From Leptolyngbya boryana PCC 6306 (GTDB taxonomy: Bacteria > Cyanobacteriota > Cyanobacteriia > Leptolyngbyales > Leptolyngbyaceae): a stretch of DNA of 64,000 nt. Location: contig NZ_KB731324.1 in NCBI RefSeq assembly GCF_000353285.1, positions 4,916,577 to 4,980,576 of the forward strand. Reading direction: 5' to 3'. Positions 51,897-63,996 of the stretch are shown here, one piece after another (position 1 is the stretch's first letter; the number at the start of each line of letters is the position of its first letter). The notes beneath the pieces were generated by a model, which was given only the letters and a program-made list of their open reading frames with translations, did no database searches and had not been told where the DNA came from. Made by a program: the position numbers and the translations under genes.

Positions 51897-52610
51897 ATGA
51901 AAGTAGATGAGCTACTCAAACGATATAACACTGGAGAACGCAACTTTCAGCGCATTGCTTTACAAGATGCTGAGCTAACCAATGCGAACTTGAGCCGAGC
52001 CGATTTTAGTCATGCAGATCTACGTCAGACGCGACTCGGCAAAATTAACTTTCATCAAGCTTGTCTGCGCGAAGCAAACTTAAGTGAAGCAATTCTTTGG
52101 GGAACTGATTTAAGTGAAGCAGATTTATATCGAGTCAGTTTACGTGAGGCTGATCTCACGGGAGCCAAGTTAGTCCACGCTCGATTAGATGAAGCCAATT
52201 TAGTGAAAGCGAGTTTATGCGGTGCAAATCTCACTCATGCCAAGCTCTCACACGCATTGTTAATTGAAGCGGATCTTCGTCCTAGTTCTGACCAACGAAC
52301 GGATCTCGGATTTGCAGTGTTGAGTGGTGCAGATTTGAGCTATGCCGATTTGGGGGCTGTGGTACTTCATCATGCGGATCTAGATGGTGCGAAGCTATGT
52401 CGAGCAAATTTGAGTCGCAGATTGCTCTGGGGAGATTTGATTACGGACTTGAGTGCATCAAGTTTGCGCGGGGCTGATTTAAGTTATGCGAACTTGAGCG
52501 GCGCAAACCTATGCAATGCGAATTTGCAAGGTGCAGATCTGACGGGAACCGATTTGACCGATGCAGATTTGCAAGGCGCAATTATGCCCGATGGAAGCGT
52601 GCATGATTAG
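51897..52610 (+). CDS. Pentapeptide-repeat protein
   Basis: 237 residues from ATG 51897, with GAGGAAG about ten bases upstream (a GTG at 51888 is too close to that site). An N-terminal cap VDELLKRYNTGERNFQRIAL is followed by about 38 A(D/N)LxX repeats. A non-repeat break near LRPSSDQRTDLGFAV and another at RRLLWGDLITDLSAS interrupt the coil. Cytoplasmic, function unknown. The same cap occurs in the protein at 55408. Confidence 0.88.
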   Translation: MKVDELLKRYNTGERNFQRIALQDAELTNANLSRADFSHADLRQTRLGKINFHQACLREANLSEAILWGTDLSEADLYRVSLREADLTGAKLVHARLDEANLVKASLCGANLTHAKLSHALLIEADLRPSSDQRTDLGFAVLSGADLSYADLGAVVLHHADLDGAKLCRANLSRRLLWGDLITDLSASSLRGADLSYANLSGANLCNANLQGADLTGTDLTDADLQGAIMPDGSVHD

Positions 52611-52722
52611 AGCCTTTCTAGCTCGTTTGATGATTTAACGCTTTGTATTAAGTTTTGAAACGGTTTTGTAGTTAGTCAGTTTAATAACCATAGAGTGATT
52701 AAAGCAACTCACTACCCCTGCT

Positions 52723-53985
52723 ATGGCTAGAAATACTCTTTTGCAATTCAATTCTTTGACAAACTCTCTGCCCCCTGTAGACTCACGGCAGAGAGCAAAA
52801 CAATTTGTCCAGAACCTACAAGATGAAATTTGTGCTGCACTAGAGCAACTAGATGGAGAAGCAAAATTTCAAGAAGACCATTGGGAACGCACCGAAGGCG
52901 GCGAGGGAAGGACTCGCGTGATTCGCGATGGGCGAGTGTTTGAACAAGGTGGCGTGAACTTTTCTGAGGTTTGGGGTGAAAGTTTGCCCCCCTCTATTCT
53001 GGCACAGCGTCCAGAGGCTGCTGGACAGCCTTTCTTCGCCACTGGAATCTCAATGGTACTGCATCCTCGCAACCCTTATGTTCCGACTGTTCACCTCAAC
53101 TATCGCTACTTTGAAGCAGGTTCGATTTGGTGGTTTGGCGGCGGTGCAGATTTAACACCGTACTATCCTTTCGCAGAAGATGCTATTCACTTCCATCAAA
53201 CCCTAAAAAATGCCTGCGATGCCCATCATCCGGCTTACTATCCTGCCTTCAAATTGTGGTGTGACGAGTATTTTTACTTGCGTCATCGTCAAGAGCAGCG
53301 AGGTATTGGCGGCATCTTCTTCGATTACCAGGATGGGAATGGATCGCTTTATGTCGGATCACAATCAGAGTCACTCGCTGCACAATATAGTCAGCAAGTT
53401 GATTCTGTTCCTCGGACTTGGGAAGAACTTTTTGCCTTCGTTCAAAGCTGTGGGAATGCGTTTCTTCCTGCTTACTTACCGATCGCGCAAAAACGCCAAT
53501 CAATGAACTATGGCGATCGCGAACGCAATTTCCAACTTTACCGCCGAGGACGCTATGCCGAATTTAATTTGGTCTACGATCGTGGCACTGTATTCGGCTT
53601 GCAAACGAATGGACGGACTGAATCGATTCTCATGTCATTGCCACCCCTGGCTCGATGGGAATATGCCTACGAGTCGGAACCGGGTAGCCCAGAAGCTGAA
53701 CTGACCGAAGTCTTTCTCAAGCCGCAAGATTGGGCAAATCAAGCACCAGAATCGACGCTGGCACAAAAGCGACTCCAAGCCCAGCAACTTCGATTTAAGT
53801 TTGCTCATCAGCTTCGGGATGTTTATCATCAGTTTTTTGATGAGCTAGCACAAGCAGACTTACCAGACGGCGAAATTGCACATCTGAGCCAGGAACTTCT
53901 GCGATCGCGTCAAGAAGGACTGAAAAATCTGATTACTGTCGATGAACTCAATCGCTATAGCAATCTCTATCCAGAAGATGTCTAA
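52723..53985 (+). CDS. hemF: Oxygen-dependent coproporphyrinogen III oxidase with C-terminal extension
   Basis: 420 residues; usual HemF is about 300-350. The core has [76 protein letters not shown] and [13 protein letters not shown]. HemF decarboxylates two propionates to vinyls using O2 in haem and chlorophyll synthesis. About 70 extra residues follow the normal end ([20 protein letters not shown] ... NLYPEDV), helical and charged, of unknown role. It is the O2-requiring route, in contrast to the low-oxygen psbA nearby. Confidence 0.9.
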   Translation: MARNTLLQFNSLTNSLPPVDSRQRAKQFVQNLQDEICAALEQLDGEAKFQEDHWERTEGGEGRTRVIRDGRVFEQGGVNFSEVWGESLPPSILAQRPEAAGQPFFATGISMVLHPRNPYVPTVHLNYRYFEAGSIWWFGGGADLTPYYPFAEDAIHFHQTLKNACDAHHPAYYPAFKLWCDEYFYLRHRQEQRGIGGIFFDYQDGNGSLYVGSQSESLAAQYSQQVDSVPRTWEELFAFVQSCGNAFLPAYLPIAQKRQSMNYGDRERNFQLYRRGRYAEFNLVYDRGTVFGLQTNGRTESILMSLPPLARWEYAYESEPGSPEAELTEVFLKPQDWANQAPESTLAQKRLQAQQLRFKFAHQLRDVYHQFFDELAQADLPDGEIAHLSQELLRSRQEGLKNLITVDELNRYSNLYPEDV

Positions 53986-54185
53986 GCGCTAAGCTTAATG
54001 CAAAAGATCATGGAGTGATGAGCATTCCATGATTCTGCTGCCATTCTTTACTGGCTAGTGATGCAGTGAATTAATGAGTTCTGAACGAGCTGTTCGCTAT
54101 CCAGCGATCTCAGCACTGCGACAAGCTTCAGTAACGTCATAGGAATGGCTCTAATTGACTGATAGTGTGGTTGAGGAAGAACGTT

Positions 54186-55010
54186 ATGTCATCTGAATCT
54201 TTATCGTCAAGGTCTAATCCGCCTTTGAATTGGGGAACCGTCGCATTTTTTGCACTGATTCATGCCCTTGCACTGCTAGCGCCTTGGTTCTTTTCATGGT
54301 CAGCTTTGGGGACAATGCTAGTGCTTCATTGGTTCTTTGGCAGCATTGGGATTTGTCTGGGGTATCATCGCTTATTGAGCCATCGAAGTTTTCAAGTTCC
54401 GAAAGGGTTGGAATATGCGATCGCACTGATTGGTGCTTTAGCTTTACAAGGCGGACCAATTTTTTGGGTAGCTGGGCATCGCTTACATCATGCTCATACA
54501 GAAGATGAAGAGAAAGATCCTTACTCTGCTCGGCGAGGCTTCTGGTGGAGCCATATGCTGTGGATCTTCTATCCTCATGCTGAGTTTTTTGACTATGAGC
54601 AATATAAACGCTTTGCGCCAGATCTCGCGCGCGATCCATTCTATCGCTGGTTGAATCGTTACTTTGTTCTCCTACAGTTTCCGCTCGGACTCTTGCTCTA
54701 TATGATTGGCGGTTGGTCGTTCGTGATTTATGGCATGTTTGTCAGAGCGGTGCTGCTCTGGCATAGTACTTGGTTTATTAATTCTGTGACGCATGTTTGG
54801 GGATATCGATCGTTTGACATTCCCGATGGCTCTCGAAATTTATGGTGGGCAGCAATTCTGACCTATGGTGAAGGGTGGCATAACAATCATCATGCTTATC
54901 CTCATGTAGCGAAAGCAGGATGGCGCTGGTGGGAAATCGATGTAACGTGGTGGGCAATTTGGCTGCTTAGACAGGTTGGGTTAGCTCAAAAAGTTATCCT
55001 GCCCCCTTAG
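54186..55010 (+). CDS. Acyl-lipid/acyl-CoA delta-9-type fatty acid desaturase
   Basis: 274 residues from ATG 54186, with GAGGAAGAACGTT upstream. The three His boxes of membrane di-iron desaturases are present: HRLLSH, HRLHHAH and HNNHH. Four membrane segments lie between them. Motif spacing is that of DesC-type delta-9 desaturases that introduce the first double bond. It acts in the membrane with ferredoxin. It stands alone. Confidence 0.88.
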   Translation: MSSESLSSRSNPPLNWGTVAFFALIHALALLAPWFFSWSALGTMLVLHWFFGSIGICLGYHRLLSHRSFQVPKGLEYAIALIGALALQGGPIFWVAGHRLHHAHTEDEEKDPYSARRGFWWSHMLWIFYPHAEFFDYEQYKRFAPDLARDPFYRWLNRYFVLLQFPLGLLLYMIGGWSFVIYGMFVRAVLLWHSTWFINSVTHVWGYRSFDIPDGSRNLWWAAILTYGEGWHNNHHAYPHVAKAGWRWWEIDVTWWAIWLLRQVGLAQKVILPP

Positions 55011-55143
55011 CTGCGGGAAATTCTTCCTCACAGGCTCCTTATGTCCCTCTTCTGTTCCTCTGGGAATGAAAAAATTGACGAAAATTAAATAGGTCTGCCG
55101 AGTCTGACTTTCGGGGGTGAGTTCTTACACGGATAGGGTTAGG

Positions 55144-55386
55144 CTATAGGTTCAGCCCATCGCGCCCTTTGATGCCTTGATTGATTGTCGATTTCAAGTC
55201 AGAATCAGTCAAAAAGATTAAGTAACCCGAAAGAATTGCCTTAACTAAAAACGCTACAACATCGGATGGATGTGAATCGGAAGTATTAAGAAGTGTTTTG
55301 ATTGCGGGGCGTATGACAACAGGTAGACGCTTTTCGTAGTGAGAACCCATACACTCAAACTTTACAAAAGCCGAAGAAAGCGACAT
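55144..55386 (-). CDS. Hypothetical small protein, 80 aa
   Basis: From ATG 55384-55386 the product reads SLSSAFVKFECMGSHYEKRL, then PVVIRPAIKTLLNTSDSHPS and a hydrophobic stretch VVAFLVKAILSGYLIFL. A longer start at 55434 would add 16 residues. Divergent from a pentapeptide gene, with starts 22 bases apart. I do not recognise it; coding status is moderate. Confidence 0.45.
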   Translation of the reverse strand: MSLSSAFVKFECMGSHYEKRLPVVIRPAIKTLLNTSDSHPSDVVAFLVKAILSGYLIFLTDSDLKSTINQGIKGRDGLNL

Positions 55387-55407
55387 AAGAGGACTAGGAG
55401 GTTTGCG

Positions 55408-55965
55408 ATGGTACAACCGATAGACGTTCAGCAACTACAGCAGCGGTATGAAAGTGGCGATCGCGACTTTAGTAACGTAGATCTCGCAGAAGCAGATTTA
55501 TCAGGGGTGAATCTCAGTAATGCCGTGTTCGCAGGTGCTAACTTAGAAGGCGCGAGCCTAAGAAACGCGACCTTGATCAATGCTGACTTCAGCAGCACCG
55601 ACCTGAGTGGGGCAGACCTAGCGGGAGCCGATTTGACAGGGGCAAATCTCAGCAATGCCATGCTAGGAGGCACGATTTTAGAAGGCGCATTGCTCGATCG
55701 TGCGGATTTGAGCAATGCCGATCTCGAAGTAGCAAATCTCATTCAAGCGACCTTAACCCAGGCAGATCTCAATCAAGCCATACTGAGTGGTGCAAACTTA
55801 GAGGCTGCGGATTTGAGTGAAGCAGACCTCGCCAATGCTGAACTAGAGCAAGCAAATCTAACAGATGCTTCTCTAGAGAATGCTAACCTGAGCGGCGCAG
55901 ATCTCAAAGACACGACGCTCAAGGGCACGATGCTAGAAGGCGATGATCCTAGCCTCGCAACCTGA
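55408..55965 (+). CDS. Pentapeptide-repeat protein
   Basis: 185 residues from ATG 55408, which is preceded by AGGAGGTTTGCG, a strong ribosome site that rules out the upstream in-frame start. Cap VQPIDVQQLQQRYESGDRDF is followed by about 30 regular A(D/N)LxX repeats (LSGADLAGADLTGANLSNAM) and an acidic tail. Beta-helix fold, cytoplasmic, function unknown. Its cap resembles that of the protein at 51897. Confidence 0.88.
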   Translation: MVQPIDVQQLQQRYESGDRDFSNVDLAEADLSGVNLSNAVFAGANLEGASLRNATLINADFSSTDLSGADLAGADLTGANLSNAMLGGTILEGALLDRADLSNADLEVANLIQATLTQADLNQAILSGANLEAADLSEADLANAELEQANLTDASLENANLSGADLKDTTLKGTMLEGDDPSLAT

Positions 55966-56071
55966 ATGCAATTGTGATTTCAATGTGCTCTCTCTATCAG
56001 TTCTCGAAATGAGAATTCTTGAGGTAAGCCCTTGGGAGAAAGAGTGGCTTACCTCGGAGGATGAGTGATGC

Positions 56072-58492
<2,421 letters not shown>

Positions 58493-58610
58493 CTACCTGT
58501 GCTTTAGTTGCGCGCAGATACTACTCCGTTAAGTAGCGTGAAGACTTTCTACAATAGGAATAGAACTAAAGCGCGAGCAGAACATGACCTTCAAAGATGC
58601 AAAGAAGTTT

Positions 58611-58900
58611 GAAGATGGGACGATTCGGTATTACGTCTCTAATGCTTCTATCTCAACTTTTTGCCGCAACTCTTGGCTTGGGCACATCAAAAATGGACGA
58701 TCGAGCAAGCTTATCAGCAACTGAAGGAAGAACTAGGGCTGGATCACTTTGCAGGGCGATCTTGGAGAAGGTTGAATCATCTAGTCCTGTGCTTCATGGC
58801 ATATTGTTTTTTCAGCTTCGACGACGCACAAAAAGGCGATATTGACGCTTCATCAGTTCTTCCTCAACATACAAGCCGAAAATTTCATGGGTCAAGGCGC
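58611..58900 (+). pseudogene. Frameshifted transposase remnant (IS701/IS4-like)
   Basis: The stretch encodes DGTIRYYVSNASISTF in one frame and then, after a shift near the TTTTT at 58660, LPQLLAWAHQKWTIEQAYQQ and LKEELGLDHFAGRSWRRLNH. The second part matches the end of DDE transposases, with Glu in the IEQAYQQLKEELGLDHF motif. The N-terminal and middle parts are missing. No inverted repeats were found. It is a dead fragment between katG and an SDR gene. Confidence 0.8.
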
Positions 58901-58906
58901 AGGGAT

Positions 58907-59731
58907 TTACGCAAGAGGGCTATTTTTCTCCGCCTTAACACGCGCAGCATAGGCAGCGATGCGATCGACTAGCCCCGGCGCGATGAGTTTTACCCACGGA
59001 ATTGCTTTGCCTTTCAAGGTCATCAAATGCTCTCGTTTCCGTTTTTCCATTGCACCCACAATTTGCCGCACACATTCCTCTACAGACATTGTGCCTTGTT
59101 CTTCATCGCGAGGACTCTGCCCTAGTAGTTGCCCCTTCCCATCGAAAGCACGTTCTCGAATGTCAGTTGCAACAAATCCCGGAGATACTACTAATACATC
59201 GACACCACTCCCTTGCAGTTCAATTCGGAGTGTATCGAAAAAACCTTGCATTGCATGTTTACTCGCCACATATCCTGTGCGTGTCGGAACTCCCGTTTTA
59301 CCGCAAAGAGAAGAGATCGCAACTAAAAGCCCTTGACTGTGTTTGAGATGAGGTAAAGCAGAATGCGTACAATACACAGCTCCTAGATAGTTCACTCGCA
59401 TAATCTGATCAAAAGTTGTCAGATCCGTGACTTCCTCAAACCGACAAATCATCGAGATGCCAGCATTGTTAATCAGACAATCAATCTGTCCAAATCTTGC
59501 GATCGCAGATTCAATCAGTTTTTGACAGGCTTCAGGGTAAGTCACATCTGTCGGGACTGCAATTGCTTGTCCTCCCTGTGCGATACACAACGCAACTGTT
59601 TCTTCTAAAGCGGTCGAATTTCGAGCAGCGAGCACTAAATTTGCGCCCTTTTGAGCGAGCACGATCGCGAGATTTTTCCCAATACCAGCCGATGCTCCTG
59701 TCAGAATGATCGTTTTATTCTGAAAATTCAT
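58907..59731 (-). CDS. Short-chain dehydrogenase/reductase
   Basis: 274 residues. Nucleotide-binding TGASAGIGKNLA, NNAGIS, catalytic SSLCGKTG and YVASKHAMQGF (Tyr and Lys of the tetrad). AARNST after beta-2 favours NADPH. C-terminal tail of about 60 residues, hydrophobic in part. Start ATG overlaps the upstream methyltransferase stop (ATGA), so the two are translationally coupled. Substrate unknown. Confidence 0.9.
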   Translation of the reverse strand: MNFQNKTIILTGASAGIGKNLAIVLAQKGANLVLAARNSTALEETVALCIAQGGQAIAVPTDVTYPEACQKLIESAIARFGQIDCLINNAGISMICRFEEVTDLTTFDQIMRVNYLGAVYCTHSALPHLKHSQGLLVAISSLCGKTGVPTRTGYVASKHAMQGFFDTLRIELQGSGVDVLVVSPGFVATDIRERAFDGKGQLLGQSPRDEEQGTMSVEECVRQIVGAMEKRKREHLMTLKGKAIPWVKLIAPGLVDRIAAYAARVKAEKNSPLA

Positions 59732-60675
59732 GGCTTACATCCCAAAATCGTGCGATGTCGAGGATCACTTGCAACCGTTGTAACTTGCTCAAAGCCAACA
59801 GACTCTAGAGCCGTTTCAACATTAAACGTATAGTAGTCATCTGACCAAGGCTCCGTACTTTTCATCAGCGTGAAGAGTACGGGCGGTAGGTTCTGAATCA
59901 CTGGCGACTGGGGATTGTTATCGACAATCCCCAGATGCCCGCCCGGACGCAGTAATCGCAGTGCTTCTTGAAAAATCGCGATCGTCGCATATCGCGGCAA
60001 CTCATGCAGCACAAACTGGATCGTGATCAAATCCAATGAGCAATCGGGCAACTCGGTTGCTTCAGCATTGGCATGAATCCATTGACTGATCTCGCGATCG
60101 CCATCCCGATACTGAGCGACTGCCAGCATATAAGGGGATAAATCTAGCCCAACCGTGCGAACTTGCTGCTGCTGCCGATTCTGATAGAACCGATGTAGAG
60201 CTATAGTAGACAGTCCAATCGAGCAACCGATGTCGAGAATGTCTTGCACAGGCTGTTGAATATTTTGAGCAAGTACCTGATGGAAGCTCCCCCGCAGTCG
60301 AGCTTGAGCTTCCTCCCACGTCAGCGGTTCATCCTTCCAGACTCGGAGTGCCATCGCATGAGTCGCAGGTTCTGCCTCAAACGCAGCTTGCCAGCATAGA
60401 TTCCCGTGCTCGTAAGCATGAAATGGCACTTGGTAATAATCGGGATAGCTGACTTTCTGATTGGTAAGCTGAGCAGCAGAATGTTCAATTTCAGCCGTCG
60501 CCAATTCTTCAACTCGTTTCCGCCAAGGCACACCATTTCGCTCAGCCGTTTTAATTAGGACTTGACGCGCCTGCTGTTTCATCACCGCGTAAACAGGCTG
60601 AGTCTGAATCAACAAATTGACACAGCGCGAGAGAAAATCATCGCCAGCCCAGGCAGGCTTACTTTGGAGAGTCAT
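59728..60675 (-). CDS. Class I SAM-dependent methyltransferase
   Basis: 315 residues from ATG 60673-60675. SAM motif I ILDIGCSIGLSTIALHRFYQ near residue 142, VGLDLSPYMLAVAQ motif II, then ATELPDCSLDLITIQFVLHE and LLRPGGHLGIVDNNP. The first 110 residues are a helical extension (YYQVPFHAYEHGNLCWQAAF) seen in cyanobacterial homologues. Forms a two-gene unit with the SDR. Substrate unknown; a lipid or pigment side-chain is possible but not shown. Confidence 0.85.
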   Translation of the reverse strand: MTLQSKPAWAGDDFLSRCVNLLIQTQPVYAVMKQQARQVLIKTAERNGVPWRKRVEELATAEIEHSAAQLTNQKVSYPDYYQVPFHAYEHGNLCWQAAFEAEPATHAMALRVWKDEPLTWEEAQARLRGSFHQVLAQNIQQPVQDILDIGCSIGLSTIALHRFYQNRQQQQVRTVGLDLSPYMLAVAQYRDGDREISQWIHANAEATELPDCSLDLITIQFVLHELPRYATIAIFQEALRLLRPGGHLGIVDNNPQSPVIQNLPPVLFTLMKSTEPWSDDYYTFNVETALESVGFEQVTTVASDPRHRTILGCKP

Positions 60676-60733
60676 GGTCTTCGAGGTCGTAACGTCTACT
60701 CTCAATTAAACCGCAAAGCGCGATGCTGCAATA

Positions 60734-63079
60734 TTAAGCCTCACAAACGAGCTTCAGATCCGGAGTGTCTACGGTCACAAAACGTTTACGGAGTTTATGA
60801 ATTGCCGCGATCGCATGTTGATGTTTCGCCTGATCGCCTTGTACCGAAAACAACCAAGCGGCCTCTTTCAAATCCCGAATCGCTCCAGTTTTATCACTCA
60901 CTTTACTGCGAGCTAGCCCTCGATGAAAGTAAGCCACAGCATTCATTGCATCAATACAAATCATGGCAGTAAAATCATCGATCGCACCGAGCGTATTCTC
61001 AAATTTCATCCGTGCCAAGCCTCTTTGAAAATAGGCATTCAGACAAGCTGGATCGACTTGAATGGCATAGCTAAAATCATCGATCGCGTTATTTTTCTCA
61101 CCCATCTGTGCCCAAATGACACCCCGATTACAGTAAGCAATGCAGTTGCCCGAATGACTAATCACAGCCCGATTCAAATCTGCGATCGCTTCTGCGTAAT
61201 TCCCCAATTCAAACTTAATCAGCGCCCGATTGTTATAAGCAATGTAATGGTTTGAATCGAGTTCAACGACTTTAGAATAGTCTTCGATCGCACCTTGAAA
61301 ATCGCCCATCTCATACCGGGTGATCGCTCGATTCAAATGCGACGTTACATCTTTCGCATCGAGCATCGGCTTGTTAAAGCGATCGACTAATCCCTGAATC
61401 ACCGTTTGATTTTCAGTCCGAATGCCAAATGCAACTTCAGGAAAGGCAACGCTAGCGGTCGGAATTGGTTGAATTCCAACCACGCCATAGCTGGAATCAC
61501 AAACCAGGAAATTTTCATTCGTGCCTAAAATCTTAAAATGAAATTGCTCAGAATACTCGCGCTTGAGTTGGGTAAGCTGTTGCAGAATTTGCTTAATATA
61601 GCTCTTGGAGGTTGAAGGAGCTTCGCGATCGGAGATCAGTTTTGCTTGTTGCATCGCTTGCCGATCTCCCAAATGTCCCCAACCAATATCAAGCTGTCCT
61701 CCCCGATTGAGAAAGTCTTGAAAGCTTTGCATCAGTTCTGCATCTAGCGTTGCCTGGTCGGGGTAAGGGAATACCACAATCACACGAGACTGAGCCGAAC
61801 TTAATGCTTCTTGTAGCACAGCGCGAGTATTTGCAAACGGATCAGATTGTGCCTGAGATAGGTTAAACATCAATTCATACTCAGATTTTGGCGTATTCAC
61901 CAGGTCTGAAAGCTGAGCTTCAGTGACTTCTAAACGAGAAGTGAGATACTTCATCTGATTTTGCAATGCTTTTGCATCCAACATTTCAGGCAAACGACCC
62001 ATCCATTCAGCAAGCTGTTTCTGTTGGCGATCGAGACTGCGGGTATGCTGCTGAACGCTTTCAAATTGCTCTTGCAAATGGCTCAAATGCCCATTGAGCA
62101 TGGTTTCCATTTCGGTATGCATATCTTTGAGATTTGCACTTTCTTCTAACCGCGCTTCGAGTTGAGCGACGGTATTCTGCAACTGCTCAAGATTGATATT
62201 GCTCCCAGGCGAAGCCGGATGTCCGGTTGTCATCCAAGACGATAAAGTTTCCATCTGCTTTCGCATAATGGTATTTACCGATCGCATCGGAACGACTGTT
62301 TGCTCTAAAGCTTGATGTTGATGGCGGATTTTTTCAATTTCTGCCATCAGCTTTGCCATATCTCGCCGAGATACCAAATCTCCAACAATTTTGACGAGTC
62401 CATCTACTTCTTGCTTTAAAGCAGTCGCATCAAAAGGCGAGGGCAAGCTATTCAACCGCCGATGAATTTGATGAATTTCATCTTGCATCAGCCGCGGAAT
62501 TACTTGCTTCTGACTGGTCGAAACCTCGCTGAGTTTCGACGCTAATTGCTCCACTTCGGTGCGTAATTCGGCAATCTCACTTTCGGCACTTTCGACGCGA
62601 TTTGTGGTCACTAACCGATTCAAATACTGCGAAACGGTTGCCATCGATTCTGCTAGCTGAGAGTACTTCGTCTTCAGGTACTCTAATTCTTTTTCAAGCT
62701 GTTCATGATCCCGACTTTCGATCGCGCTCAATCGGCTGGAGACATTGTGCTGTAATTGAGCGATCGCGTTATCGTGCCGCTGCTGAATTGTTTTGCGAAC
62801 GCTGGCGAGATCAACAAAGGTGGGCAGTGTTCGCACTTGCTGATCTAAAGCTTTGATATCATCGGAGAAGCGCTGGTCAAGATGAGCAATGTTACGATTT
62901 GCCGCGTTTAGGGTTTCTTTATCAAGACGACGGCGATTTGCAACGTTCAAAAGTAACAGAAAAGACACGGGAGCAGCAGTGAACGCTAATTGTTGAGATG
63001 CGATCGATGCGATCGCTCCAACTCCTGAGCCAACTAACGTTAAGGATTCAGCTAGGTTCAACCATTTTCCGTTCTTCAT
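60734..63079 (-). CDS. Coiled-coil / PLD-like / TPR membrane protein
   Basis: 781 residues from ATG 63077-63079. A hydrophobic N-terminal segment (about 8-45) anchors the protein. Coiled coil spans about 50-415. A phospholipase-D-like domain (about 415-575) starts SSAQSRVIVVFPYPDQ; its expected HxK motif is NENFLVCD, so both His and Lys are replaced and it is likely inactive. Five or more TPR units follow (about 590-765): YEMGDFQGAIEDYSKVVELD, AIADLNRAV, AQMGEKNNAIDDFSYAIQVD. It looks like a scaffold or sensor. Divergent from the HAD gene. Confidence 0.75.
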   Translation of the reverse strand: MKNGKWLNLAESLTLVGSGVGAIASIASQQLAFTAAPVSFLLLLNVANRRRLDKETLNAANRNIAHLDQRFSDDIKALDQQVRTLPTFVDLASVRKTIQQRHDNAIAQLQHNVSSRLSAIESRDHEQLEKELEYLKTKYSQLAESMATVSQYLNRLVTTNRVESAESEIAELRTEVEQLASKLSEVSTSQKQVIPRLMQDEIHQIHRRLNSLPSPFDATALKQEVDGLVKIVGDLVSRRDMAKLMAEIEKIRHQHQALEQTVVPMRSVNTIMRKQMETLSSWMTTGHPASPGSNINLEQLQNTVAQLEARLEESANLKDMHTEMETMLNGHLSHLQEQFESVQQHTRSLDRQQKQLAEWMGRLPEMLDAKALQNQMKYLTSRLEVTEAQLSDLVNTPKSEYELMFNLSQAQSDPFANTRAVLQEALSSAQSRVIVVFPYPDQATLDAELMQSFQDFLNRGGQLDIGWGHLGDRQAMQQAKLISDREAPSTSKSYIKQILQQLTQLKREYSEQFHFKILGTNENFLVCDSSYGVVGIQPIPTASVAFPEVAFGIRTENQTVIQGLVDRFNKPMLDAKDVTSHLNRAITRYEMGDFQGAIEDYSKVVELDSNHYIAYNNRALIKFELGNYAEAIADLNRAVISHSGNCIAYCNRGVIWAQMGEKNNAIDDFSYAIQVDPACLNAYFQRGLARMKFENTLGAIDDFTAMICIDAMNAVAYFHRGLARSKVSDKTGAIRDLKEAAWLFSVQGDQAKHQHAIAAIHKLRKRFVTVDTPDLKLVCEA

Positions 63080-63183
63080 TGTTTTCGCCCCTGAACAAAT
63101 CACTGAGTAATTAAAAGCACATCTTGATATTGTTCTCTACAGTCGCATCTTCGACGAATCAGGAAATTGATTACAAAATTCTT

Positions 63184-63945
63184 ATGGCACTTAAGGCTCT
63201 AATTTTTGACGTGGACGGAACGCTGGCTGACACCGAACGGGATGGACATCGCATTGCGTTCAATCGTGCCTTCGCGGATTTTGGCTTGGATTGGAATTGG
63301 TCGATCGACCTGTATCACGATCTGCTCGAAGTTGCAGGAGGCAAAGAGCGCATTCAGCATTATGTGAAAACGTATGATGTGAAAACTTTTGGTGCAAAAT
63401 CTCCTGAAACGGATCTAAAAGCGTTTGCGGCACAGCTTCATGCGGCGAAGACTGGGCATTATCAAACCCTAGTCAAAGAAGGGTTGATTCCATTACGTCC
63501 CGGTGTCCAGCGCTTGATTCAAGAGGCAAAAGACGCAGGCGTGAGATTAGCGATCGCGACAACGAGCCAATTTGAGAATGTGATTGCCCTGCTCGAAACA
63601 ACGCTTGCGCCCGATAGCCCGAATTGGTTTGAAGTGATTGCAGCAGGAGACATTGTGCCTCAGAAGAAGCCTGCACCCGATATTTATCTGTATGCGTTGG
63701 AGCAATTAAATTTAGAGCCTGAAGACTGTATTGCGATCGAAGATTCCTATCCAGGACTGCAAGCTGCCCTGCAAGCCAATCTCAAAACGGTGATCACAAT
63801 GAACGATTACACCCGCCAACACGATTTTTCTGGGGCTGCGCTCGTCGTTGATCAATTGGGAGAACCGGATCAGCCTTGTTCTCTCATTTCTGGAAGCGTG
63901 GACAAGTTCTCCTACTTATCTCTAAAGACTCTCCAAGCGATTTAG
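63184..63945 (+). CDS. HAD-family phosphatase (CbbY/phosphoglycolate-phosphatase-like)
   Basis: 253 residues from ATG 63184. HAD motif 1 FDVDGTLADTE, motif 2 IATTSQFENV, motif 3 Lys in VPQKKPAPDIYLYAL and motif 4 IAIEDSYPGLQAAL; the alpha-helical cap lies between 1 and 2. The sequence resembles CbbY, which removes xylulose-1,5-bisphosphate and so protects Rubisco, but substrate is not certain. The last codons GCG ATT TAG lie within the terminator stem. Confidence 0.85.
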   Translation: MALKALIFDVDGTLADTERDGHRIAFNRAFADFGLDWNWSIDLYHDLLEVAGGKERIQHYVKTYDVKTFGAKSPETDLKAFAAQLHAAKTGHYQTLVKEGLIPLRPGVQRLIQEAKDAGVRLAIATTSQFENVIALLETTLAPDSPNWFEVIAAGDIVPQKKPAPDIYLYALEQLNLEPEDCIAIEDSYPGLQAALQANLKTVITMNDYTRQHDFSGAALVVDQLGEPDQPCSLISGSVDKFSYLSLKTLQAI

Positions 63946-63996
63946 CACTCCAACGGATTGAAGCAGTGGGAGTGCTAAATCGCTGGTTGCTTTTAC
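63936..63996 (+). terminator. Terminator stem overlapping the HAD stop codon
   Basis: AGCGATTTAGCACTCC (63936-63951) pairs perfectly with 63969-63984 over 16 bases around a 17-base loop; a T-rich stretch GGTTGCTTTT follows. The 5' arm contains the final codons and stop TAG (63943-63945). A stem this long and exact is above the usual terminator size. Confidence 0.7.
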
